DNA of 12,059 bases, taken from the NCBI GenBank assembly GCA_023818555.1, contig JAMWCG010000011.1, forward strand, positions 1 through 12,059, in the 5' to 3' direction. The translations under genes were made by a program, and so were the position numbers. This document shows positions 1-6,336 of the stretch, in pieces. Under the pieces are notes generated by a model. That model ran no database searches. It had not been told where the DNA came from and saw only the letters and a list, made by a program, of their open reading frames with translations. The stretch comes from Candidatus Omnitrophota bacterium. GTDB lineage: Bacteria; Omnitrophota; Gorgyraeia; DTHP01. Numbering within the stretch: position 1 is the stretch's first letter; each line of letters opens with the position of its first letter.

Positions 1-529
1 GGTCTAATTCCCCCAAGCTTTCTATCTCCTTCTCATATCTCTCTCTTTCTTTTTCTTTATCTTGAGCATTGCCCTTAATAGAGATAAATCTCTTTAGTTT
101 CACATGATTAACCAAATTTTCTCTCAATTGATACTGAAAACTTTCAGAAGATGAAGGGTCTGCACCTACATATTCATCCAACTGCACCAAAGTTACCTTT
201 TCCCAGAGGGGGTCATTTTTGTATTCAGTTCTTAAAAGCTCATAAATTAATTGCGGAGTGTTTCCTGTGGGAAGACCGAGCTTTACCTCTCCTTTTTCTC
301 GGATTATCTGCTTCATCCTTTCTATAAGAACTTCCACAGCGGTGCGGGACATTTCTTTAAAATTAGAATTTAACACCACTCCTAATTTTCCCAAAGGGAG
401 GTATCCCTCTGAAGACAAAAACTTCTCTGGAGAGAGAATTCTAATCCTGCGCAGATTCAATTCCTCTTCAGAAAAGACAACTCTCCCGCTGAGAGAAAAA
501 ATTATAAATAGAAAAAATAAATTCCTCAT
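1..529 (-). CDS. NagB-like sugar-phosphate deaminase/isomerase with export signal, 3' end cut by window edge
   Basis: Reading the minus strand from ATG 529 gives 176 residues that run off the left edge, so this is the N-terminal part only. It belongs to the NagB/RpiA-like superfamily, closest in motif to glucosamine-6-phosphate deaminase, which converts GlcN6P to Fru6P plus ammonia. Visible motifs are the phosphate loop LPTGNTP (86-92), LDEYVG (117-122; D118 matches the catalytic Asp72 of E. coli NagB), and a G-N-A-Q ... YEKEI stretch (153-169) leading into the usual GGID region. A 6-phosphogluconolactonase would show DERxV instead of LDEYVG. The remaining catalytic residues lie beyond the edge. 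Unlike normal NagB, it begins with about 20 extra residues that look like a signal peptide (MRNLFFLFIIFSLSG, possible cleavage near VFS/EEE). A dedicated promoter lies directly upstream, and the leader holds only a weak AGAG-type ribosome site. Confidence 0.85.
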   Translation of the reverse strand, partial: MRNLFFLFIIFSLSGRVVFSEEELNLRRIRILSPEKFLSSEGYLPLGKLGVVLNSNFKEMSRTAVEVLIERMKQIIREKGEVKLGLPTGNTPQLIYELLRTEYKNDPLWEKVTLVQLDEYVGADPSSSESFQYQLRENLVNHVKLKRFISIKGNAQDKEKERERYEKEIESLGELD

Positions 530-544
530 TTTTTCTCTAAAATA

Positions 545-573
545 TATATAACACGAAAAGGAGGCATTGTAAA
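545..573 (-). promoter_or_regulatory. Sigma-70 promoter of the NagB-like gene
   Basis: Reading the minus strand, -35 is TTTACA (573-568), the spacer is exactly 17 bp and ends in CGTGT, and -10 is TATATA (550-545). The predicted transcription start is near 538, which leaves a leader of about 9 nt (AGAGAAAAA) before ATG 529. Element arrangement matches the promoters at 2300-2328 and 9344-9372. Confidence 0.7.
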
Positions 574-611
574 GGGGGAAGAGGTTTAATTACGTTTAGA
601 AATTTAATAAC

Positions 612-2102
612 TTACTTCCTACTACTTTTCAGACTGGTGAGATAATTCGCCCAGTATTTTGTCCGCTTCAGTCTCTTCTCTACATCTTCCTCTAAGTTAT
701 TAATCCTCATCCGCATAGCTGAAGATAAATGGTTGGTCTTTTGAGGAAATGGTTTAGCTTTAATAAGAATTTTAGCCATTGCTTCTACTCCGTTTTCTTT
801 GAGCGCGAAAAATGCATAAATTTTTCTTCGCCAGAACCAGAAAAGAAGAATTAAAGTAGAGTAAGCAAAGAAAATATTTTCTTTAGCGGGAAAATCGGAA
901 AGAGGAGGAAGTTTTATAGGCTTCTGACTCTCTAACCAGAGCTTGGTGACCAGTTTTAGAAATTCTTCCCAACTCATTACCTCCTTGGGAATAAAGCCCA
1001 CCAAGGGAAGGGAGGCAAGGGAAGAAAGCAGAAAAATCCCTGAAGCAGTACTTACCACCGCCAGAATTACTCCGCTATTTTTCCAGACCTCCGCAATTTC
1101 CTTAATTCCATTTTTTAAAAGATTATCCCATACCCCTTTCTCTCCTCTTAAATCAAAAAAGAGAAAATTGCCTTCATAAGCATCAAGATTGTTCACGACC
1201 ACCTCCATAAGCTCCTCAATCTCTTTTTTATTTACTAACTCTAAGATTTGCACACCGGTAAGAGCAAACAATTTCTTCTCTATGGGGCTTGCGTCTTTTT
1301 CCTCCTCCAGGATTCTTTTCACTACTTCCCTCTGCTTCTGAGAGGTTAAATAAGGAAAGATTTCCTTAGCGTAAAGGATTGTTCCCGGAAGACCAAATTC
1401 TTTCAATTTCTCCAAAACCAGAAATTCGTTTCTCCATAAAAATTCCTGAATTTTTTCTTTCATCCCGGGGAAGGCATTTAACATCTGGGGGAGTTCGTAA
1501 GAAGGAATTTGTGCCAGCAATGTTTTGATTTCGGAGGTAGAAAAACTCTTCGCTTCTAAGGGATAACCCAGAAGGAGCAGGGAAAATCTTATCCATTCAC
1601 TATTCTCCATCTTACTTAAATCCCTTTCCTCTAACCGCTGCAAGAGGCTATTTAAGAGATTTCTCTTCTCGGCGGGGATAAATTTTTCCCACAAACCATC
1701 TTCGTTTAACTTAGGGATAATTTCCTGCGAAAAATCTTTTGATTGCGGAATGTTTATCCCCAGAGGTTCAAGAGGAATTAAAGCCTTTTCCTCTGCGGAT
1801 AACCCTTTAAGCAAAGAGGGAGTTTCTGGAGAAATCTCCGGAGAAACGCTTTCTTTCTGGGGAAAAAGATTTATCGGTTCGGGAAGAGTTAGTTTTTCCG
1901 GTTGAAGCGAGACAGAAGCTGGGGGAAAAGAAAAGCGCGGATTTTCTCCTTTGGGCACTAAAACTTCTAAGGGAGGGAAACCGGGAGAAGCCTGCCCCGC
2001 TAAAGAAAGTTCAAGGTCTTCGGAAAGGAAGATTGCCTGAGCGGGTAAAGAAAATAAAACCACCCCCAGTATGGCTAACCCCAGAAGTTTAAGTTTCTCC
2101 AT
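612..2102 (-). CDS. Exported protein with proline-rich linker, helical domain and two membrane segments; function unknown
   Basis: This 496-residue protein matches no family I recognise. It opens with a classic signal peptide (KLK, then a leucine/valine core, cleavage after A21-Q-A23). Residues 35-120 are proline-rich and low in predicted structure, like a spacer. Residues 120-340 are charged and alpha-helical. A long hydrophobic segment at about 344-371 and a second at 408-424 (ending FWFWRRK) are probable membrane spans. The last 70 residues are strongly basic with a coiled-coil-like stretch (NNLEEDVEKRLKR, 468-480). If the signal is cleaved and both spans insert, the N-terminal domain and the tail lie on the same side of the membrane; other topologies are possible. 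ATG 2102 is preceded by GGGGGG about 10 nt upstream, which can pair with anti-SD CCUCC through a G-U wobble. It is transcribed divergently from the 813-residue gene, and the two may work together at the envelope. Confidence 0.8.
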   Translation of the reverse strand: MEKLKLLGLAILGVVLFSLPAQAIFLSEDLELSLAGQASPGFPPLEVLVPKGENPRFSFPPASVSLQPEKLTLPEPINLFPQKESVSPEISPETPSLLKGLSAEEKALIPLEPLGINIPQSKDFSQEIIPKLNEDGLWEKFIPAEKRNLLNSLLQRLEERDLSKMENSEWIRFSLLLLGYPLEAKSFSTSEIKTLLAQIPSYELPQMLNAFPGMKEKIQEFLWRNEFLVLEKLKEFGLPGTILYAKEIFPYLTSQKQREVVKRILEEEKDASPIEKKLFALTGVQILELVNKKEIEELMEVVVNNLDAYEGNFLFFDLRGEKGVWDNLLKNGIKEIAEVWKNSGVILAVVSTASGIFLLSSLASLPLVGFIPKEVMSWEEFLKLVTKLWLESQKPIKLPPLSDFPAKENIFFAYSTLILLFWFWRRKIYAFFALKENGVEAMAKILIKAKPFPQKTNHLSSAMRMRINNLEEDVEKRLKRTKYWANYLTSLKSSRK

Positions 2103-2204
2103 CTAATCTATCCCCCCATATTTAATCTTTCATTTATTCTAACCAAAATTATCGCTACGATATTACAAAATTTATACTTTTAAAATATATTTTCTCCCAT
2201 TTTA

Positions 2205-2233
2205 ATTATAACACAATATTGATAGTTAGTCAA
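2205..2233 (-). promoter_or_regulatory. Strong sigma-70 promoter for the 496-residue membrane protein
   Basis: Reading the minus strand, -35 is TTGACT (2233-2228), followed by a 17-bp spacer ending in TTGTGT and a consensus -10 TATAAT (2210-2205). Transcription would start near 2198, giving a leader of about 96 nt before ATG 2102, much longer than at the other promoters of this window. GGGAGAAA right at the start resembles the ribosome site of the sister genes, but no coding frame follows it. Confidence 0.75.
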
Positions 2234-2291
2234 GTGTATTTGTAAATTTTTTATTTTTCCGAAAATAATTAAATATATTTTAAAATATTAA

Positions 2292-2309
2292 TAATTGTCT
2301 TGACAATTA
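2292..2309. promoter_or_regulatory. Candidate operator: perfect dyad over the -35 box
   Basis: TAATTGTC-TT-GACAATTA is a perfect inverted repeat with 8-bp arms and a 2-bp centre. It covers the TTGACA box of the plus-strand promoter, so a dimeric repressor bound here would block RNA polymerase. No equivalent dyad is seen at the other three promoters. A chance origin is possible because the region is A/T-rich, although the arms include G and C positions. Confidence 0.45.
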
Positions 2310-2328
2310 CATAATTTCGTGTTATGTT
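2300..2328 (+). promoter_or_regulatory. Sigma-70 promoter of the 813-residue gene
   Basis: Consensus -35 TTGACA (2300-2305), 17-bp spacer ending in CGTGT, and -10 TATGTT (2323-2328). The predicted start near 2335 leaves the 8-nt leader GAGGAAAG, essentially just the ribosome site, before ATG 2343. This placement also excludes the out-of-frame ATG at 2333 as an initiator. Confidence 0.75.
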
Positions 2329-2342
2329 TTTTATGAGGAAAG

Positions 2343-4784
2343 ATGAGGAAAAGGAAGAATAAAATATGGCTTATTTTTCTTCTCCTGAATCTCTTTGCTT
2401 CCCTCATTGCTCTGGCTGGTCCCGGAGAAATTATAAACAATTTACTTCTCGCCATTGATGACTATTATGCGGGGAGAATAGAATTCCCGGATTTGCGAAG
2501 AATTTGGGAAGAAAATCTCTCCTTACTCGGTATAGAGCAAGCAAAGATTGAATATTTATTGGCTCAATTGGAGAGATTGGTGGTGCAGGAAAAAAGGGGA
2601 GTAAAGGAAACCCAGGTCCGGATGCTGCTGGAGATAAGGAAAATCCATCCTCCTTACCCGATTCTTCCTGGGTTAGCGGAAAATTTCCAGAATTTAAAAA
2701 CAGAGACAAAAGATTTATTGGTTAAGGCTGATTTTTCTCTGGCTGAAGAAGTCTTCTCGGAATTGGTCTATTTGAGAAACAACCTCCTTCTAATTTCTGG
2801 GGGAAAGGATTCTTTTACCCTCCCCCGTGAAATCCTTAATCTGGCAACTTCTGAAGAAGCCAAAATTATTATTGAAAAACTTCAAAGGAGCAAAAAAAAT
2901 TCGGTTATCTCTACACTTAGCGAATCGCTTGCCTTTCTGGAAGAAAATAGATTGAAAGAGGTCTTTATCCATTTAGCGGAGAAAAAAGAACTGATAGAAA
3001 AATTTTTAATTTATGAGTGCTTTAGTAATATTTCTCAAATCTTTCTCAAGTTAGGAAAAGAAGAGGCTCTTGAGATAATCTCTTCTCTTTTAAATCCACC
3101 TCCTGAATTTGCGGAAGATAAGCAGTGGAGAGATGAGAGAGCCGGTTTACTGGCAAATGTTGTGGAAGAGATGGAAAGAGAAGACCTGCTCTTTACCTTA
3201 CAAGTATTAAAAGGTCTGGAAACTGAAAAAATTGCCCGCATCTTGGAACATATCTTCTTTGTCCAGCGCGGAAAACTTCTGGCACATAAAGAAATGACCT
3301 TAGAAAAGGCGGGTGAAGTTATCAATAAAATATCTCTACGCTCTCTTACTTTGCTTACCCGTGACCTTATTGAGGCAATAAAAGAAAATCCCCCGGAAAG
3401 ACACTCCTGGGAAGAAATACTTACCTATGTTTCGGAGGAACGCAAAGAAATATTAGAAACTTTTTATCTGATTTATACGCAAATAGAATCTTTAACTGAT
3501 GCTACTGCCAAAAATTTGGCAGAAAAATTAGAAAACCTCCTTGAAAAGAATGTATTCCAAGATGGTTATTCCATAGAAGACTTAATCAGTGACTTGCTCT
3601 TGGAGACAACCGTCCATTTTGAAGAAAACAAGGAATGGAAAAGGGTGCAGGAATGGGCAAAGGTATTTAATTTTATGCAACCTAAAACTGTAGCAGAGAT
3701 ACTGAGCTCTTTTGCTTATGCTCAGGAAAGAAGTTACGACCAATGGGGAACGCTTTCTCCTACCACCACCTTAAGTTATTTATTAAATATGAATTTGGAT
3801 AAAGCCAAAGAGGCTTTTTTAGCGCTTAAAGACTTTGACTATAAAGCAAAACTCCAATCTACATTGGTAAAATACTTACTTTTTCCCGAAAAATATTTTC
3901 TTAAGTATCTTACATTTGTTCCTGATTTTTATCTATATCAGGAAAGCTTTTTAAACGCTCTGAATTTAAATAATCTTTTTATCATTCAGACTGCCTTATT
4001 CTTTGCCCCAAAACCCTTAGACAAGATAATTTCTTCAAGGGAGGACCCCGCCATAGAAGAGCTCATTTCTTTTATTCAACAGCGCGACTGGGATAAGGGA
4101 GAAAAGTTAAATATTTTTACACAATTCCTAAGAAATCCTCAAGTAGAAAAACTATCTGCTCTTTTTCCCTTTACCGATGCCCATACTTTAGGCAAGGTAT
4201 TAGAAATCTTTCCTGATGAAGAGGCAGGTCTTCTTCTCAATAGCTTAGCAGAAGAGGACATCTCCTGGACTGCCCAAATTGTTGGTAATATGAATAAGGA
4301 AGAAATGCTCTATTCCCTGATTAATCAGTCACAAATGGTAAATATTTTAAACGAAATAGAAAAGACTAATCCCACACATCCTCTTCTTAAGGAAGGGCTA
4401 ATCCTCTCCGGGAAAGTATATGAACCGGAAACCGGCAAGCTTTTAAGCAATAAACGCATAGAAATTAAGATAAAATTTCCTCTTGGGCCGGGAATGGTTT
4501 CTGAATATTCCTATTTTACCCTTAGCGATGGAGAGGGGAATTATAAAGCAGTAATCCCCCTCTGGGGGAGATTTTCTTCTCCTTTTCTTCTTACCCTTTC
4601 TGCGGGTAATTTACAAGCAAGTTTAAATATTTCTTCTCCCCAGGCGTATCAGGGAGAAAAAATGACACTTCACTTAGGACCTCCTCCGGAGCCAAATCTT
4701 CCTCAAGGGATAAAAGATAATTCTTATTTCTTTCCGCTTTTCCCAATGCCACCTGCTCTTCCACCCCGGGGGTGGATTTTGTAA
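2343..4784 (+). CDS. Large exported alpha-helical repeat protein with C-terminal CNA-B-like domain; function unknown
   Basis: This 813-residue protein has a clear signal peptide (basic RKRKNK, hydrophobic core 8-22, AxA site A23-L-A25 before G26). Residues 30-680 are almost entirely amphipathic helices with leucine-spaced, acidic/basic patterns. They look like an alpha-solenoid, and the segment about 615-675 recalls the helical repeats of MgtE N-domains (FPDEEAGLLLNSLAEED), though that likeness is loose. Residues 687-778 switch to beta: SGKVYEPETGKLLSNKRIEI ... LSDGEGNYKAVIP has the shape of a CNA-B/carboxypeptidase-regulatory-like Ig fold, a domain common in surface proteins. The final 35 residues are proline-rich (GPPPEPN; PMPPALPP). 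No enzyme motif is visible. Periplasmic or surface placement is likely. It has its own promoter, possibly repressed through the dyad at 2292-2309, and meets the next gene tail to tail. Confidence 0.85.
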   Translation: MRKRKNKIWLIFLLLNLFASLIALAGPGEIINNLLLAIDDYYAGRIEFPDLRRIWEENLSLLGIEQAKIEYLLAQLERLVVQEKRGVKETQVRMLLEIRKIHPPYPILPGLAENFQNLKTETKDLLVKADFSLAEEVFSELVYLRNNLLLISGGKDSFTLPREILNLATSEEAKIIIEKLQRSKKNSVISTLSESLAFLEENRLKEVFIHLAEKKELIEKFLIYECFSNISQIFLKLGKEEALEIISSLLNPPPEFAEDKQWRDERAGLLANVVEEMEREDLLFTLQVLKGLETEKIARILEHIFFVQRGKLLAHKEMTLEKAGEVINKISLRSLTLLTRDLIEAIKENPPERHSWEEILTYVSEERKEILETFYLIYTQIESLTDATAKNLAEKLENLLEKNVFQDGYSIEDLISDLLLETTVHFEENKEWKRVQEWAKVFNFMQPKTVAEILSSFAYAQERSYDQWGTLSPTTTLSYLLNMNLDKAKEAFLALKDFDYKAKLQSTLVKYLLFPEKYFLKYLTFVPDFYLYQESFLNALNLNNLFIIQTALFFAPKPLDKIISSREDPAIEELISFIQQRDWDKGEKLNIFTQFLRNPQVEKLSALFPFTDAHTLGKVLEIFPDEEAGLLLNSLAEEDISWTAQIVGNMNKEEMLYSLINQSQMVNILNEIEKTNPTHPLLKEGLILSGKVYEPETGKLLSNKRIEIKIKFPLGPGMVSEYSYFTLSDGEGNYKAVIPLWGRFSSPFLLTLSAGNLQASLNISSPQAYQGEKMTLHLGPPPEPNLPQGIKDNSYFFPLFPMPPALPPRGWIL
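4761..4775 (+). terminator. Possible weak intrinsic terminator inside the last codons
   Basis: CCACCCCGGGGGTGG can fold into a G+C-rich hairpin of at least 5 bp and is followed by ATTTTG and the stop codon. It is conspicuous in this A/T-rich sequence and sits at a convergent gene junction with only 11 bp between stop codons. The T-run is short, and the run of C and G also encodes the proline-rich tail, so the terminator role is uncertain. Confidence 0.3.
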
Positions 4785-4795
4785 GTCTAAGATTA

Positions 4796-6262
4796 TCAGT
4801 TACCTAAGATGCGTTTAATGGCGAAAGAGATTAACGGGCCACAAGAGGCATAGGGAATTCCCTCCGGAAGTGGCAGGGTATCCAGGGCAATGATAATCTG
4901 GGGAAGAAGTTCTTTCTCTTTTAAATTATAAAATTTCTCTTTATCTTTAGGAAATTTTCCGTGCACTACCCCGCTATAAATTTTATTCCCATCCGCCCCT
5001 AAGACCTTCACCAGATGATAAGTCCCGACCTTGAGTGTTCCTCCGGTAGAAGTCTCATCATCAAGAATAAATATCCAGTAATGAGAAAGAGGGAAGGATA
5101 AGTTTAAAGATTTTCCACCCTCTCCGAGAAGTGGTCCAGAAATTTCTACCTTTGTGGGACTAATTCTTATTTTATTCAGATAGCCAGTAGTGGCTTCTAT
5201 CCCATAGCGTGTTTTTAGCACCTCGGCAGTCTCTTTTACATAAGAAAATGCTCCGTCATCAGGAGAAATTAGAAGCAAGGGATAATGTCTAAATTCCTCA
5301 TCACCCTTTTCTTTTTTAACTATTTCCATTAGTTTTTCTGTAACTTGCACAAAGCCATTGAGATTATAGACACCCTGAGGATAAAGAGTCTGAATGGTCT
5401 CCCGTAAACCTTGCTTTTCTATCCAAATCTCCGGACCGAGAAAAGCAGGACCGGTTCTTTCAGCATAATGGGCATTGACAGAAAAATTGTGGTCAAGAAA
5501 ATGGTTAAGTGCGGTAAGTAAAATATGAGCAGTAACTCCCTGCCCTGGAGTAAAAACTTTATCCTGACGGGCATAACCCTGATAGGTATTAATCAAGGAA
5601 ATAGTTTTCACTCCTACCTTCCGCAAGTAAGAAAGCATAAGCAGGAGCTCAAGGATATTTTTACTTGATTCGGTAGAATGAATGAGCACAATATTCTTTC
5701 CCCTTAAATTTGAAGGAATATTTATTCTCCAGTGTCCGGAGGAAATTTTATTGATACTAAGAGAAGAAACTTGCGCGTCCTGAATCCTTTTCACCGCTTC
5801 TTCAGCATCGTTTTTAAAGCGTTGTTGAATATAGGTCACATAATCAATATGAATTGGACCGCTTAATTTGCTGAAAGGAGGAGAAAGAGAAACATCTATT
5901 CCTTTTATTTTCCCGCTAGATTTTTCCAAAAAACCTACCATATCAGCAAAAATTCCCAAAAGATAAATAAGCATCTCGTCTTCAGGAATTTCTGGTTCCC
6001 AGTTTTGTAAAACTAAAGAGATTTTTCCTGCTCCATACTCTTTGAGTGTAGCTAAAGTGAAGAGAATGCGGAGAAAATCTTCTTCAGAATTTAAGGAAGA
6101 AAAAACCTCAAAATGATTATCCTTTATCTTTTCTGGCTCCTTAATTCTTAAATAAAGTTCCCCATCAGGGAAATACCCTATCTCTATGGGAATCTCTTTT
6201 TGTTCAGGGATAGAAAAAATCTGCGGAAAGGAAAACTTTCTCCTTATATTCTGCGTAAACCC
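4796..6262 (-). CDS. PRPP-synthetase-like protein with a duplicated N-terminal half-domain; no start codon in its own frame
   Basis: The family makes 5-phosphoribosyl diphosphate from ribose-5-phosphate and ATP. Counting from Met at 5974, the family motifs are QGYARQD (132-138), a histidine in NAHY (169), SPDDGA (237-242), the catalytic-loop pair K268-x-R270, the PRPP loop DDETSTGGT (305-313), VVHG (336-339) and the terminal helix ASCGPLISFAIKRI. The loop has Ser where most Prs proteins have Asp, and DLH is replaced by NAH, so activity is not assured. The frame stays open upstream to 6262 and encodes convincing Prs sequence, including YFPDGELYLRI, yet contains no ATG, GTG or TTG before 5974. 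The first module and the later INIPSNLRGKNIVLIHS segment align to the same part of Prs, hence an internal duplication. Translation may begin in the short ORF at 6336-6244 with a -1 shift; a sequence error or a decayed start is the alternative. The total of 488 residues compares with about 315 in normal Prs. Confidence 0.75.
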   Translation of the reverse strand, partial: GFTQNIRRKFSFPQIFSIPEQKEIPIEIGYFPDGELYLRIKEPEKIKDNHFEVFSSLNSEEDFLRILFTLATLKEYGAGKISLVLQNWEPEIPEDEMLIYLLGIFADMVGFLEKSSGKIKGIDVSLSPPFSKLSGPIHIDYVTYIQQRFKNDAEEAVKRIQDAQVSSLSINKISSGHWRINIPSNLRGKNIVLIHSTESSKNILELLLMLSYLRKVGVKTISLINTYQGYARQDKVFTPGQGVTAHILLTALNHFLDHNFSVNAHYAERTGPAFLGPEIWIEKQGLRETIQTLYPQGVYNLNGFVQVTEKLMEIVKKEKGDEEFRHYPLLLISPDDGAFSYVKETAEVLKTRYGIEATTGYLNKIRISPTKVEISGPLLGEGGKSLNLSFPLSHYWIFILDDETSTGGTLKVGTYHLVKVLGADGNKIYSGVVHGKFPKDKEKFYNLKEKELLPQIIIALDTLPLPEGIPYASCGPLISFAIKRILGN

Positions 6263-6336
6263 TCAGCAAGATAAAGGTTACCTAAGAGGTTAAAAAACAA
6301 AACAGAATTAAGGACCAAAGAGGAAGAGTGGAGCAT
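6244..6336 (-). CDS. Short hydrophobic ORF, probable N-terminus of the PRPP-synthetase-like protein in another frame
   Basis: ATG 6336 opens a 30-residue frame (MLHSSSLVLNSVLFFNLLGN ..., ending at TAA 6246-6244) that overlaps the last 29 bases of the upstream gene. The peptide looks like a signal sequence, as do the N-termini of the other genes in this window. It runs past the point where the PRPP-synthetase-like frame opens, so a -1 shift would fuse the two. The ribosome site before ATG 6336 is weak; translational coupling to the upstream gene is possible. It could also be a chance ORF. Confidence 0.4.
   Translation of the reverse strand: MLHSSSLVLNSVLFFNLLGNLYLAEGLRRI
6256..6262 (-). other. 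Candidate -1 slippery heptamer G GGT TTA
   Basis: In the frame of the short ORF the codons read GAG GGT TTA, which gives the X XXY YYZ pattern G GGT TTA. The -1 frame has a TGA immediately upstream and opens exactly at the first G of the heptamer, then continues into the PRPP-synthetase-like sequence. GGGTTTA is a permitted but not strong heptamer. No obvious downstream pseudoknot is seen. Confidence 0.3.

Larger units (their letters stand above)
2103..2342. promoter_or_regulatory. Divergent intergenic regulatory region
   Basis: This very A+T-rich 240-bp gap drives both flanking genes from back-to-back sigma-70 promoters (2205-2233 minus, 2300-2328 plus). It also holds a dyad over the plus-strand -35 box, a palindrome ATATTTTAAAATAT (2275-2288), and two inverted copies of AATATATTTTAAAA (minus strand 2191-2178, plus strand 2272-2285). 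A small hairpin TATCG-CTA-CGATA lies in the leader of the minus-strand gene around 2149-2161. Apart from very short out-of-frame ATG-initiated reads, no gene is seen here. Confidence 0.65.

Noticed and set aside
258..551. Plus-strand open frame of 97 codons
   Set aside because: It lies opposite the NagB-like gene, has no family likeness and no upstream promoter, while the minus strand shows conserved LPTGNTP and LDEYVG motifs.
943..1179. Plus-strand 78-codon frame and similar short opposite-strand frames (e.g. 2431-2709, 3035-3325, 9798-10016)
   Set aside because: They lie wholly inside longer genes with signal peptides or clear motifs and show no ribosome site or family likeness.
2333..2362. 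ATG at 2333 as an upstream start
   Set aside because: It is out of frame with the 813-residue gene, ends after nine codons and lies at or before the predicted transcription start.
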